This document shows, one piece after another, positions 1 to 6,940 of a stretch of DNA of 8,401 nucleotides. The stretch lies in NCBI GenBank assembly GCA_030840185.1, contig JAUZFY010000359.1, positions 1 to 8,401 on the forward strand, read 5' to 3'. A program made the position numbers and the translations under genes. This stretch comes from Microbacteriaceae bacterium (GTDB lineage Bacteria > Actinomycetota > Actinomycetes > Actinomycetales > Microbacteriaceae). The notes under the pieces are model-generated. The model did no database searches. It saw only the letters and a program-made list of their open reading frames with translations, and was not told the origin of the DNA. Every line of letters begins with the position of its first letter. The stretch's first letter is position 1.

Positions 1-168
1 GGGGGGGAGATCTCGACCGGAGCCAAACGCGAGCACCGCATCGTGGTGCTCGAGCGACAGGCGCGCGAGAAGGGTCTCGACCCGGAGGAGCTCGGCTTCT
101 ACCTCGACTTCTTCCGCTACGGCGTACCGCCGCACGGCGGTTTCGGCATGGGCCTCAGCCGCGTGATC
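1..168 (+). pseudogene. 3'-region fragment of a second, diverged aspS (aspartyl-tRNA synthetase), truncated at both ends
   Basis: Frame 1 reads as 56 codons homologous to residues 384-439 of the intact aspS in this window, up to class II motif 3 (GFGMGLSRVI). The intact gene lies in the opposite orientation at 277-444. A hand alignment gives about 17 mismatches in 168 bp and 6 amino-acid differences (for example AKREHRIVVLERQAREK against AQREHRIEVLEAQARDK). There are no gaps, and about half the changes are synonymous third-position changes. Homology stops sharply at 168, just after the Ile codon; the reading frame continues into unrelated sequence and then into antisense aspS. The fragment therefore cannot make a working enzyme. 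Its divergence looks like that of an aspS from a related strain or species that was under purifying selection, not like decay. It may be a chimeric contig end or a recombination remnant. The left end lies outside the window. Confidence 0.8.
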
Positions 169-444
169 CGTTTTCCATGTCCGTCACGGTACCAGCACCG
201 GCTAGGGCAGGAGTCTCGTCGGCCCGCGGAACAGGTAGGTGACCTCGCGCAGGTTGGTCTGGTGCAGCAGCAGCATGATCACTCGGCTGAGACCCATGCC
301 GAAGCCGCCGTGCGGTGGCACGCCGTAGCGGAAGAAGTCGAGGTAGAAGTCGAGCTCCTCCGGGTCGAGTCCCTTGTCACGAGCCTGCGCCTCGAGCACC
401 TCGATGCGGTGCTCGCGTTGGGCACCGGTCGAGATCTCCACCCC
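1..444. repeat. Imperfect inverted repeat formed by two aspS segments
   Basis: The arms are 1-168 and 277-444, each 168 bp and about 90% identical by hand count after reverse complementing. They are separated by 108 bp. That spacer holds 33 bp (169-201) with no visible match to aspS and the last 75 bp of the intact aspS (202-276). The arms follow the coding frame exactly. The structure is therefore a head-to-head arrangement of two aspS 3' regions, not a mobile-element terminal repeat. I see no transposase, target-site duplication or integrase site at the edges. Confidence 0.8.
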
Positions 445-1593
445 GTTGAAGATGAGGTCGTAGCTCTTGGTCAGTCCCGGGTCGTCCTCGTGGCGCATGT
501 GATAGAACGGCCGGATGCTGGACGCGTAGTCGGTGAGGAAGACGAACTCGTGGCCGAAGGTCTCGGCGACGTATGCGGAGATCTGGCGCTCGCCCTCCGG
601 GTCCATGTCGTCGTCGTGTCGGGGGACTTCGTAGCCGCGCTCCGCCACTATCCGCTTCGCCTCGGCAAGAGGAATGCGCGGAAACGGGGCGCTTGGAACG
701 ATCACGTCGATGTCGAAGAGGGCCTTCAGCTCCTCGCCGTGCTTCGCCTTCACCGCGGCGAAGCCGGCGACGAGAAGGTTCTCGTGCAGGGTCATGACGT
801 CTTCGTGGCTGTCGATCCAACTGACTTCGGAGTCAATGCTTGTGAACTCGGTCGCGTGACGGCTCGTGAAGCTCGGGTCCGCGCGGAAGGCCGGGCCGAC
901 TTCGAAGACCTTGCCGAAGCCCGCCGGTTGAGACATCTGCTTGAAGAACTGGGGGCTCTGGGCGAGGAACGCCTTGCCTTCGAAGTACTTGACCTCGAAC
1001 AGCTCGGCCTTCGACTCGCTCGCGCTCGCCATGAGCTTCGGCGTGTGGATCTCGACGAAGTCGTTCTCGACCCAGTAGGTGCGCAGCGCGTGTTCGAACG
1101 TCGTCTGCACTCGAGCAATGAGATTCTGCTCCGGGCGACGCAGGTCGAGGAAGCGCCAGTCCATCCTCTTGTCGATGCCGGAATCGGAGGCGATCGGAGT
1201 CTCGGCGATCGCCACAGAAGCGATGTCGAGCACTCCGTCTGTGCCTGTGCCGTCGGTGATCGCGCCGTCCTCGCTCACGCGGTCCTTAATCACATCGGCG
1301 AGCTTGATCTCCACACCGCCGAGCTTCACTCGCTCGTCGTGCTTGAGTTCGCCAGCGGCGGTGAGGAAGGTCCCCTGAGTGAGGGCGGAGATGGCGTCGG
1401 CCACGGCGTCGTCGAGCGGAGCACCGTCCTCCCCGAAGGCACGCGGATGCACGAGCTGAACAGCTCCCGACTCGTCGCGCAGCACCACGAATTGCACCTT
1501 CTTCTGGTCGCGGACTGTCTCCACCCACCCGGACACCGACACGGGGCCGTCGACAGAGGCGGCAAGGTTCTTGATCAGGGTGCGTTCGCTCAC
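202..1593 (-). CDS. aspS: Aspartyl-tRNA synthetase, archaeal-type (class II, probably non-discriminating)
   Basis: This cytoplasmic enzyme charges tRNA(Asp) with aspartate; enzymes of this archaeal type often also charge tRNA(Asn) for the GatCAB amidotransferase. From the GTG start the protein has 463 residues. An N-terminal OB-fold anticodon-binding domain covers about 1-100 (SGWVETVRDQKKVQFVVLRD). The class II catalytic core runs from about 145 to the end: WRFLDLRRPEQN at 146-157, QSPQFFKQ at 212-219, motif 2 at about 236-250 (FRADPSFTSRHATEF), and motif 3 GFGMGLSRVIM at 430-440. The usual archaeal-type length is about 430-440, so there is slight extra length, perhaps in the Gly/Asp-rich linker at about 107-121. 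The frame stays open upstream to 1758, but homology begins at SERTLIKNL, and a longer form would run into the divergent gene. The GTG at 1593 has no good Shine-Dalgarno but has a TAAACT box 8 nt upstream, which fits a leaderless start. The product call is firm; non-discriminating specificity is inferred from the family. Confidence 0.93.
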   Translation of the reverse strand: MSERTLIKNLAASVDGPVSVSGWVETVRDQKKVQFVVLRDESGAVQLVHPRAFGEDGAPLDDAVADAISALTQGTFLTAAGELKHDERVKLGGVEIKLADVIKDRVSEDGAITDGTGTDGVLDIASVAIAETPIASDSGIDKRMDWRFLDLRRPEQNLIARVQTTFEHALRTYWVENDFVEIHTPKLMASASESKAELFEVKYFEGKAFLAQSPQFFKQMSQPAGFGKVFEVGPAFRADPSFTSRHATEFTSIDSEVSWIDSHEDVMTLHENLLVAGFAAVKAKHGEELKALFDIDVIVPSAPFPRIPLAEAKRIVAERGYEVPRHDDDMDPEGERQISAYVAETFGHEFVFLTDYASSIRPFYHMRHEDDPGLTKSYDLIFNGVEISTGAQREHRIEVLEAQARDKGLDPEELDFYLDFFRYGVPPHGGFGMGLSRVIMLLLHQTNLREVTYLFRGPTRLLP

Positions 1594-1601
1594 GGTCCCC
1601 G

Positions 1602-1607
1602 AGTTTA
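1602..1607 (-). promoter_or_regulatory. Candidate -10 box (TAAACT) for a leaderless aspS transcript
   Basis: On the minus strand TAAACT matches the actinobacterial -10 pattern TANNNT. It ends 8 nt before the GTG at 1593, so transcription would begin at or next to the start codon. No convincing -35 element is visible at a 16-18 bp spacing. The lack of a purine-rich Shine-Dalgarno before this GTG supports the leaderless reading. Confidence 0.45.
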
Positions 1608-1729
1608 GCCGGGTTGCCACCGGCGACATCCGATGCCGCCGCACGGCCGGGCCACAACGCGAAAGGAGCGCCGCCGCAATCAACCGGCGCCGTGCCGCTC
1701 TCACGGGTTTCTGGCAGCGATCCAAAACG

Positions 1730-1735
1730 TAGACT
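1730..1735 (+). promoter_or_regulatory. Candidate -10 box (TAGACT) for the histidine phosphatase / cytochrome c biogenesis operon
   Basis: TAGACT matches TANNNT and ends 6 nt before the GTG at 1742, the geometry expected when the first base of the transcript is the first base of the start codon. The -35 region (around 1706-1713) is not a recognisable match to TTGACA. Together with the aspS box, this makes the 148-bp region 1594-1741 a divergent promoter region. I see no other structure in it. Confidence 0.5.
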
Positions 1736-1741
1736 GGGCGG

Positions 1742-2380
1742 GTGGCCGCAACCCTCATTCATCTCGTGCGACATGGCGAGGTACACAACCCTCGGGGCAT
1801 CCTCTATGGGCGGCTACCCGGATATCATCTGTCCCCTCTCGGCTACCGAATGGCGGACGCCGTAGCGGCCGAGCTCGAGGGGCATCCCGTCTCCGCCCTG
1901 TATGCGAGCCCGCTGCTTCGCGCCCAGGAATCTGCCAAACCCTGGTCCGAGAGGTTCGACCTCGACATCGTGACCGACGACCGGCTGATTGAGCCGTTCA
2001 ACCGATTTGAGGGCGAGAAATTCGAGTTCGGTCCCGCCGTGCTCACGAAGCCACGGGTGTGGCCCTGGGTGGTCAACCCCTGGAAGCCGAGCTGGGGCGA
2101 GCCGTACGTTAGCGTCGCGACGCGAATGCTCGCGGCCATCGATGACGCGTGGGCCGCGGCCGACGGCGGGGAGGTCGTCATGGTCAGTCACCAGATGCCG
2201 ATCGTCATGGTGCAGCGCTCGGTAGGCGGGCAAAAGCTTTTCCACGATCCGCGCAAGCGGCGCTGCCACCTCTCGAGCATTACCACTCTCCAGAAACAGG
2301 GCGACCGGTTCGTCGAAGTCGGCTACCAGGATCCCTCCGCGGAACTGCTTGCCAAGTCAATCGATACGGGTGCGGTATGA
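1742..2380 (+). CDS. Histidine phosphatase (phosphoglycerate mutase-like) family protein
   Basis: A cytoplasmic protein of 212 residues from the branch-2H-phosphatase-like superfamily. The catalytic RHGE is at residues 10-13 with phospho-acceptor His11. SPLLRAQE (57-64) supplies the second phosphate-binding arginine, Arg60. E84 lies in LIEPFNRFEG, the usual acidic position, and VMVSHQMPI (147-155) holds the second catalytic histidine, His150. The substrate cannot be told from the sequence; the family includes small-metabolite and broad-specificity phosphatases. The GTG start is chosen because the conserved beta strand (TLIHLVRHG) begins at once and a TAGACT box lies 6 nt upstream. It overlaps the next gene by ATGA. 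The same family member occupies this position in the mycobacterial cluster (Rv0525, from memory), so a link to haem or cytochrome c maturation is possible but unproven. Confidence 0.9.
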   Translation: MAATLIHLVRHGEVHNPRGILYGRLPGYHLSPLGYRMADAVAAELEGHPVSALYASPLLRAQESAKPWSERFDLDIVTDDRLIEPFNRFEGEKFEFGPAVLTKPRVWPWVVNPWKPSWGEPYVSVATRMLAAIDDAWAAADGGEVVMVSHQMPIVMVQRSVGGQKLFHDPRKRRCHLSSITTLQKQGDRFVEVGYQDPSAELLAKSIDTGAV

Positions 2381-2979
2381 GGGTACGACTGTTGGCGCCG
2401 GCAGTCGCCATCGGCCTGGTCGGAATGCTCCTCCTGAGTGGTTGCTCGAGCAGCGACAACCTCGCGAGCGCCTACGGAAGCGGGAGTGGAACCAACTACA
2501 CGGATGACTCCGGCGTTCCGGTCCTCGTGAAGGCGGCCAATCGCGCCAAGCCGGTCAACTTTAGCTCGACCACCGAAGATGGCATGCCGCTCAAGGCGTC
2601 GGACTACCGCGGCAAGGTCGTCGTGGTGAATTTCTGGTACGCGAGCTGCGCCCCCTGTCGGGCCGAGGCGCCAATCCTGCAGAACCTGTACGACACGTAC
2701 CAGCAAAAGGGCGTCTCGTTCATCGGGGTGAACATCTTCGATCAGCCCGCCGCCGCGCTTGCGTTCGAGAAGGAACACAACGTCACGTATCCGTCGGTCA
2801 TGGACGTGGACAGCGGCGCGGTGCGGATCGCCTTCGCCGGAGCCGTCTCGCCGACGGCCACCCCCACAACCTTCGTGCTGGATAAAAAAGGTCGCATCGC
2901 CGCTCGGATCGTGGGGGAGCTCCAGTCCACGTCGATCCTCAACACCCTGATTTCCGACACTCTTGCCGAAGGCAACTAG
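2377..2979 (+). CDS. resA: TlpA/ResA-type thioredoxin-fold lipoprotein, apocytochrome c thiol reductase
   Basis: A protein of 200 residues. The signal peptide ([23 protein letters not shown]) ends in a lipobox LSGC with Cys23 as the lipidated residue, so it should sit on the outer face of the membrane. A flexible Ser/Gly/Asn linker follows. The thioredoxin fold covers about 58-197: WYASCAPC with redox Cys91 and Cys94, cis-Pro163 in ATPTTFVLD, and the family's central insertion. Glu97, three residues after the second Cys, matches the position of Glu80 of Bacillus subtilis ResA, which supports an apocytochrome reductase over a general thioredoxin. It would keep CXXCH cysteines reduced for haem ligation and receive electrons from CcdA, the next gene. 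The ATG overlaps the previous stop as ATGA and its Shine-Dalgarno is weak, so it probably relies on translational coupling. The symbol is by homology of role and context. Confidence 0.9.
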   Translation: MRVRLLAPAVAIGLVGMLLLSGCSSSDNLASAYGSGSGTNYTDDSGVPVLVKAANRAKPVNFSSTTEDGMPLKASDYRGKVVVVNFWYASCAPCRAEAPILQNLYDTYQQKGVSFIGVNIFDQPAAALAFEKEHNVTYPSVMDVDSGAVRIAFAGAVSPTATPTTFVLDKKGRIAARIVGELQSTSILNTLISDTLAEGN

Positions 2980-3737
2980 TGAACAACCCGATCTCTCAGC
3001 TGGTGCTCGGCGGCAATCTCGCCATCGCGCTTCCGATCACCCTGCTGGCCGGGCTCATCACCTTCGCCTCGCCGTGCGTCCTTCCCCTCGTGCCCGGATA
3101 TCTCGCCTACATCGGCGGTTTTGCCGGGCCGGCTGAGCGGAACGTGCGGGGCGCACGACAGCGCGGGCGGCTGCTCACCGGCGTCGCACTGTTCGTGCTG
3201 GGCTTCAGCGTCGTCTTCATCGCGCTCAACGTGGTCGCGGCCGCGGCCGGCGCGCTTCTCATCCCTTGGTTCGGTCTCATCACCCGAATCGCGGGCGCCG
3301 TCCTGATTCTCATGGGTCTTGTCTTTGTCGGCCAGTTCAGCTTCATGCAGCGCGACTTCAAACCGCAATGGCGCACGACTGCGGGGCTGGCCGGGGCACC
3401 GCTGCTCGGCGTCGTGTTCGCCCTCGGTTGGGTGCCCTGCATCGGCCCAACGCTCACCGCGGTACTCTCGTTCAGTGCCGGCAGCGGGAACGCCGGGCGC
3501 GGAGTGCTGCTCGGCGTCGCGTATTGCGTCGGCCTCGGCATCCCGTTCCTGCTCGTGGCACTCGGCCTCGATTGGGTGACCGGTTCGGTCGCATGGTTGA
3601 AACGCCACGTCCGGGTCATCAACATCATCGGCGGGTCGTTGCTGATCGCCATCGGAATTCTCATGGTCTCGGGGCTGTGGCAAATATTCATTTCACAATT
3701 GCAGGGGGTGATCGTCGGCTATGAGTCGCCCCTCTGA
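2979..3737 (+). CDS. ccdA: CcdA, cytochrome c biogenesis transmembrane thiol-disulfide reductant transporter
   Basis: An integral membrane protein of 252 residues with about six hydrophobic helices, the usual CcdA size. The two redox cysteines lie in the family motifs: Cys33 in [13 protein letters not shown] and Cys154 in [10 protein letters not shown]. They pass electrons from cytoplasmic thioredoxin to the extracellular ResA-like protein encoded just upstream. The GTG start overlaps the preceding stop (TAGTG), and GAAGG at 2968-2972 is a good Shine-Dalgarno 6 nt away. The 3' end overlaps resB by 17 bp in another frame. This short CcdA lacks the extra thioredoxin domains of DsbD, which fits a system II cluster that carries its own ResA. 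Confidence 0.95.
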   Translation: MNNPISQLVLGGNLAIALPITLLAGLITFASPCVLPLVPGYLAYIGGFAGPAERNVRGARQRGRLLTGVALFVLGFSVVFIALNVVAAAAGALLIPWFGLITRIAGAVLILMGLVFVGQFSFMQRDFKPQWRTTAGLAGAPLLGVVFALGWVPCIGPTLTAVLSFSAGSGNAGRGVLLGVAYCVGLGIPFLLVALGLDWVTGSVAWLKRHVRVINIIGGSLLIAIGILMVSGLWQIFISQLQGVIVGYESPL

Positions 3738-5403
3738 TCATTTCGACTCCCCGGCGCCGGAACCCAAGGTGCCAGGCATCGCTCAGCCGAGCCTCGGCCT
3801 CATCGGCTACCTCCGGTTCTTCTGGCGGCAGCTCACCAGCATGCGCACGGCACTCGTCCTGCTGCTCATGCTCGCGATCGCCGCGGTGCCCGGGTCACTA
3901 TTTCCGCAGCGGAGCTCCGACCCCAACGGTGTGACGCTCTACTTCTCCACCAATCCGACTCTTGCCCCGGTGCTCGACAAATTCCAGCTGTTCGACGTCT
4001 ATTCGTCGGCGTGGTTCTCGGCCATCTATCTGCTGCTGTTCATCTCGCTCATCGGCTGCGTCATCCCGCGGGCCACACACCACGTCAAGGCTCTCGCGTC
4101 CCCACCCCCGAAGACTCCCGCTCGCCTCGATCGCCTCGCCGCTTTCAGCGCGTTCGAGGTCGTTCCCGGGGAGACGGATGCCTCGGGCGACCCGATCACG
4201 GCGGCGTCGGCGATTCGGGCCGCTCGGGCGGTTCTGCGCAAGGGCGGATACCGGGTCAGGCTGTTCGAGGGACGCGAACTGTCCGCCTCGGCCGAACGCG
4301 GATACGCACGAGAGACCGGAAACCTGGTCTTCCATGTCGCGCTCATCGGCATCCTCTTCGCCGTCGGAATCGGCGGAGGGTTCGGCTACACCGGCCAGAA
4401 GGTTCTCGTGGTCGGTCAGGCGTTCGCGAACGTTCGACTCACCTTCGACTCGTTCAACCCCGGCCGCTTCTTCACCGACGACGCCCTTGTTCCGTACCGT
4501 CTGATCCTCAATAGCTTCACGACCAAGTATGAGCAGCAGAACAAGGACGCCTACGGGCAGCCGATCGACTACACGGCGAAGGTCACGACCTACGATCAGG
4601 CCGGCACCCCGACCAAGTCGGTCATTAAGGTCAACGACCCGCTGCAGATCGGCGGAAACCAGATCTATCTGCTTGGCAACGGCTACGCACCATCGATCAC
4701 GGTGCGCGATCCGAACGGCAAGGTCGTGTACTCGGAGCCGGTTCCCTTCCTCCCCCAGGACACGAACCTCACGTCCCTCGGAATCGTCAAGGTGCCCGAC
4801 GGGCTCAGCAGTCAGGTGGGGATGCGAGGGATCTTCTACCCAACGGCCGCTGCGGCGGCGGACGGAACTCTCGGCTCGGTGTACCCGGACCTGCAGAATC
4901 CGGTGCTCTCGCTGGTGCTGTACTCGGGTGACCTCGGCATCAACAAGGGGCAACCGAAGTCGGTCTACACGCTCAACACCGATGGGATGAAGGAGCTCGC
5001 GGGCCCGACAGCCCTCGATGGAACCAAGGCACTGCGGCTCAAGCCCGGTCAGACCGCCAAGATTCCGGGAGGGCTCGGCTCGGTGACCTTCGACAACAAG
5101 GCCCCGAAATCGGACCCCTCGAACCTCGAGCAGAGCGTCCCGAGATTCGCCTCGCTCGACGTGCATCGTGATCCGACCCAGGGCTGGGTGCTGTTCTTCG
5201 CGATTTGCGTGCTCCTCGGACTGCTGACCTCGCTGTTCGTCCCGCGTCGTCGAGTCTGGGTCAAGGCCGTCGAACTCGGGGACGGGCGGATCCGCCTCGA
5301 ATATGCCGGGCTCGCTCGCGGCGAGGACCCCGGTCTGGATGCCGCTGTCCGGGCGATCGCGGAAAAACATTCCCATCAACTCGGGCTTAGGCTGACACGG
5401 TGA
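3721..5403 (+). CDS. resB: ResB / Ccs1, cytochrome c synthetase subunit
   Basis: A membrane protein of 560 residues with the ResB layout. Transmembrane segments lie at about 42-60 ([19 protein letters not shown]), 97-115 and 201-222 ([20 protein letters not shown], with conserved-looking His205). A large extracytoplasmic domain covers about 225-485, and a last transmembrane helix at 488-507 is followed by the positively charged VPRRRVWVK. His482 lies just before this helix. With CcsB it forms the system II complex that exports haem and ligates it to CXXCH motifs outside the membrane. The ATG lies inside the end of ccdA, with a G-rich AGGGGG at 3703-3708 rather far upstream. The 3' end overlaps ccsB by 4 bp (GTGA). 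Length and topology are normal for actinobacterial ResB, and I see no frameshift. Confidence 0.94.
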   Translation: MSRPSDHFDSPAPEPKVPGIAQPSLGLIGYLRFFWRQLTSMRTALVLLLMLAIAAVPGSLFPQRSSDPNGVTLYFSTNPTLAPVLDKFQLFDVYSSAWFSAIYLLLFISLIGCVIPRATHHVKALASPPPKTPARLDRLAAFSAFEVVPGETDASGDPITAASAIRAARAVLRKGGYRVRLFEGRELSASAERGYARETGNLVFHVALIGILFAVGIGGGFGYTGQKVLVVGQAFANVRLTFDSFNPGRFFTDDALVPYRLILNSFTTKYEQQNKDAYGQPIDYTAKVTTYDQAGTPTKSVIKVNDPLQIGGNQIYLLGNGYAPSITVRDPNGKVVYSEPVPFLPQDTNLTSLGIVKVPDGLSSQVGMRGIFYPTAAAAADGTLGSVYPDLQNPVLSLVLYSGDLGINKGQPKSVYTLNTDGMKELAGPTALDGTKALRLKPGQTAKIPGGLGSVTFDNKAPKSDPSNLEQSVPRFASLDVHRDPTQGWVLFFAICVLLGLLTSLFVPRRRVWVKAVELGDGRIRLEYAGLARGEDPGLDAAVRAIAEKHSHQLGLRLTR

Positions 5404-6368
5404 CCGAAACTCTGTCGATGTACTCCCTGACGGCCATCTATTCGGCAATGGCCGTGTATCTCTTCGCCTTCATTGCATTCACTCTCGACCTCGCCAAGCG
5501 GTCCGCCGAAGGGCCGGCCGCAGCGGTCGTCGCGGGCACCCACGTCGGTCAGATGAGTCGGTCCGGGACCACAGCGATCCTTGAGCGGGTGGTTGCGCCG
5601 CCGTCGACCGTTCAGCGCCGCTCCAGCCGATTCGAGCGGGTGGCTTTCGCGCTCACCGTTCTCGGCTGGGTGCTGCACGTCGGGGGAACCGTGCTCCGCG
5701 GGGTCGCCGCCCATCGCGTTCCGTGGGCGAACATGTTCGAATTCTCGCTCACCGCGTCAGCGATCATGGTCGGCGTTTTCATCTTCGTTCAGCTGTGGCA
5801 GAACCTGAGATTCCTCGGTGCCTTCATCAGCGGGTTCTCGCTCATCATTCTCGGCTTCGGCACGGTCGGCTTCTACGTCAACGTGGTTCCGCTTCCGCCG
5901 GCTCTGCAGTCGTACTGGCTGGTCATCCACGTTTTCGTCGCGACGCTCGGCACCGCGTTCTTCGCAATCGGCGCCGGGCTGTCGATGGTGCAACTGATTC
6001 AAACCCGTCGCGAGGCCAACAAGCTCAACAGATTCCGCTTCCTTGACACCATGCCGAATGCCGAGAAGCTCGAGAACCTCGCCTACCGGGTGATAGTTGT
6101 CGCCTTCGTCTTCTGGACCTTCACCCTCATGGCCGGCGCAATCTGGGCCGAGCACGCCTGGGGCCGCTACTGGGGCTGGGACACGAAGGAGGTCTGGACC
6201 TTCATCATCTGGACCATTTTCGCCGGCTACATCCACGCCAGGGCCACTCGCGGCTGGCGCGGCTCACGCTCTGCGTATCTCGCGATCATCGGGTTCGCCG
6301 CGGTGATGTTCAACTTCACCATCGTGAACCTGTTCTTCAAGGGACTGCACTCCTACTCCGGCCTGTAG
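5400..6368 (+). CDS. ccsB: CcsB/CcsA (ResC) haem-handling cytochrome c synthetase subunit
   Basis: A multi-spanning membrane protein of 322 residues. Its tryptophan-rich WWD haem-binding signature is EHAWGRYWGWDTKEVW at 251-266. Candidate haem-ligand histidines flank it at His177 (LVIHVFVATLG) and His317 (GLHSYSG). Others are His93 (VLHVGG), His252 at the edge of the signature and His279 (AGYIHARATRGW). The motif VPWANMFEFSL (107-117) is also typical of the CcsA/CcsB family. It works with ResB in haem export and attachment to apocytochrome c. The hydrophilic stretch at about 32-80 after the first helix is a cytoplasmic loop common in actinobacterial members. The GTG start overlaps the resB stop and has only a weak TAGG upstream, so coupling is likely. 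This is the last gene of the operon; no apocytochrome gene is visible in the window. Confidence 0.94.
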   Translation: MTETLSMYSLTAIYSAMAVYLFAFIAFTLDLAKRSAEGPAAAVVAGTHVGQMSRSGTTAILERVVAPPSTVQRRSSRFERVAFALTVLGWVLHVGGTVLRGVAAHRVPWANMFEFSLTASAIMVGVFIFVQLWQNLRFLGAFISGFSLIILGFGTVGFYVNVVPLPPALQSYWLVIHVFVATLGTAFFAIGAGLSMVQLIQTRREANKLNRFRFLDTMPNAEKLENLAYRVIVVAFVFWTFTLMAGAIWAEHAWGRYWGWDTKEVWTFIIWTIFAGYIHARATRGWRGSRSAYLAIIGFAAVMFNFTIVNLFFKGLHSYSGL

Positions 6369-6373
6369 GCCGG
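6358..6373. terminator. Palindrome across the ccsB stop codon, possible weak or bidirectional terminator
   Basis: CCGGCC-TGTA-GGCCGG is a perfect 6-bp GC-only stem with a 4-nt loop. It includes the TAG stop of ccsB (6366-6368) and ends 8 bp before the 3' end of the convergent marR-type gene. No T-run follows on either strand, so it does not meet the classical intrinsic terminator model. It is the only hairpin seen in the 13-bp convergent junction. Confidence 0.35.
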
Positions 6374-6381
6374 CGCGGAAA

Positions 6382-6867
6382 TCACTCGCCCGGGGAGAGC
6401 GCCGCCGCACATGCGGCCAAGTCGGCGCGGAACCGCACGCGTCGTTTCTCGGGCACGGCGAGGATCATCCGCTTCTCCACCGCCCGCGCGACCGTGTTAG
6501 CCGCGTTGAGCACCTCCCGGCCGTGCGGGGTCAACCGGGTCGGCAGCGCCCTGCCCTGAGGCGCGACGTCGGGACGGGTGACGAGGTCACGCTCCTGCAG
6601 ACCGCGGAGGACGAGGTTCATCGACTGGCGGCTGACGAACGCTCCCCGTGCCAGGTCGGAACTGGACAGACCCGGACTCCGGCCGAGCAGTTCCAGGCAG
6701 GAGTGCTGCGCGGCCGAGAGGTCGAGCGGCCGAAGCTCCTCGGACATCCGGCTGCGGAGGGCTGACGCGGCGTGTTTGAGCACGTGGGTCAACGCTTCGT
6801 CGAGAGTGCCCGCCCGTTGGGCCTTCTCCTTTTTCTTCGACGCGCTTTTCTTCTTGTTCTTCGCCAT
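6382..6867 (-). CDS. MarR-family transcriptional regulator with lysine-rich N-terminal tail
   Basis: A 161-residue protein. A tail with 8 lysines among residues 3-15 (KNKKKSASKKKEK) precedes a dimerisation helix (about 21-45). The MarR winged helix-turn-helix spans about 50-117: LSAAQHSCLELLGRSPGLSSSDLA, a recognition helix around VSRQSMNLVLRGLQERDLV (78-96), then a wing with RPDVAPQGRALPTRLTPHG. A C-terminal dimerisation helix follows. The family binds palindromic operators as a dimer and usually represses a nearby gene until a small phenolic or oxidising ligand binds. The likely target is the flavin monooxygenase gene just upstream on the same strand, its own gene, or both. The basic tail could add non-specific DNA affinity. 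The ATG at 6867 has no Shine-Dalgarno but has a promoter-like pair ending 6 nt upstream. Ligand and target are inference. Confidence 0.88.
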   Translation of the reverse strand: MAKNKKKSASKKKEKAQRAGTLDEALTHVLKHAASALRSRMSEELRPLDLSAAQHSCLELLGRSPGLSSSDLARGAFVSRQSMNLVLRGLQERDLVTRPDVAPQGRALPTRLTPHGREVLNAANTVARAVEKRMILAVPEKRRVRFRADLAACAAALSPGE

Positions 6868-6873
6868 GTCAAG

Positions 6874-6902
6874 AGTGTGACACCCGTTCGCGAATAAGTC
6901 AC
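6874..6902 (-). promoter_or_regulatory. Candidate leaderless promoter of the marR-type gene
   Basis: Read on the minus strand, GTGACT (6897-6902) and CACACT (6874-6879) are separated by exactly 17 bp, and CACACT ends 6 nt before the ATG at 6867. GTGACT matches TTGACA at four of six positions; CACACT matches TANNNT except at its first base. An 8-bp palindrome TTCGCGAA (6887-6894) lies in the spacer and could be an operator. The absence of a ribosome-binding site fits a leaderless message. Boxes were judged by eye. Confidence 0.35.
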
Positions 6903-6923
6903 CACTCGCGGTAATCAGTCACC
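6897..6923 (-). repeat. Two direct GGTGACT repeats, 20-bp period, upstream of the marR-type gene
   Basis: On the minus strand GGTGACT occurs at 6923-6917 and again at 6903-6897, exactly 20 bp apart, close to two turns of the helix. The downstream copy overlaps the proposed -35 box. A related inverted GTCAC lies a further 21 bp downstream (6877-6881, reading GTGAC on the plus strand). Same-face spacing fits a regulator-binding region, perhaps autoregulatory, but 7-bp matches are short. Confidence 0.35.
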
Positions 6924-6940
6924 CGACCGGCCGCAGGCGC

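Noticed and set aside
169..201. Possible aspS terminator in the 33 bp after its stop
   Set aside because: A small CGGT/ACCG stem and a CCGTCACGG near-palindrome are present, but no GC-rich stem with a T-run is. The segment lies at the fragment junction, so its origin is uncertain.
43..1608. Long plus-strand open frame of 521 codons across the aspS region
   Set aside because: Only its first part (to 168) is real homology, the aspS fragment. The rest is antisense to aspS and has no recognisable domain; long antisense frames are common in high-GC codon use.
1594..1758. N-terminal extension of AspRS up to the start codon at 1758
   Set aside because: The extension is Arg/Ala-rich with no homology, crosses the divergent promoter and would overlap the histidine phosphatase start. 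The GTG at 1593 fits the family start.
2149..2376. Upstream extension of the ResA-like frame
   Set aside because: It is inside the histidine phosphatase gene. The ATG at 2377 gives a complete signal peptide with lipobox and an ATGA junction.
3898..5448. Minus-strand open frame of 516 codons opposite resB and the start of ccsB
   Set aside because: It is charged, low-complexity sequence with no family resemblance, and it covers two strongly supported membrane-protein genes. It is a shadow frame.
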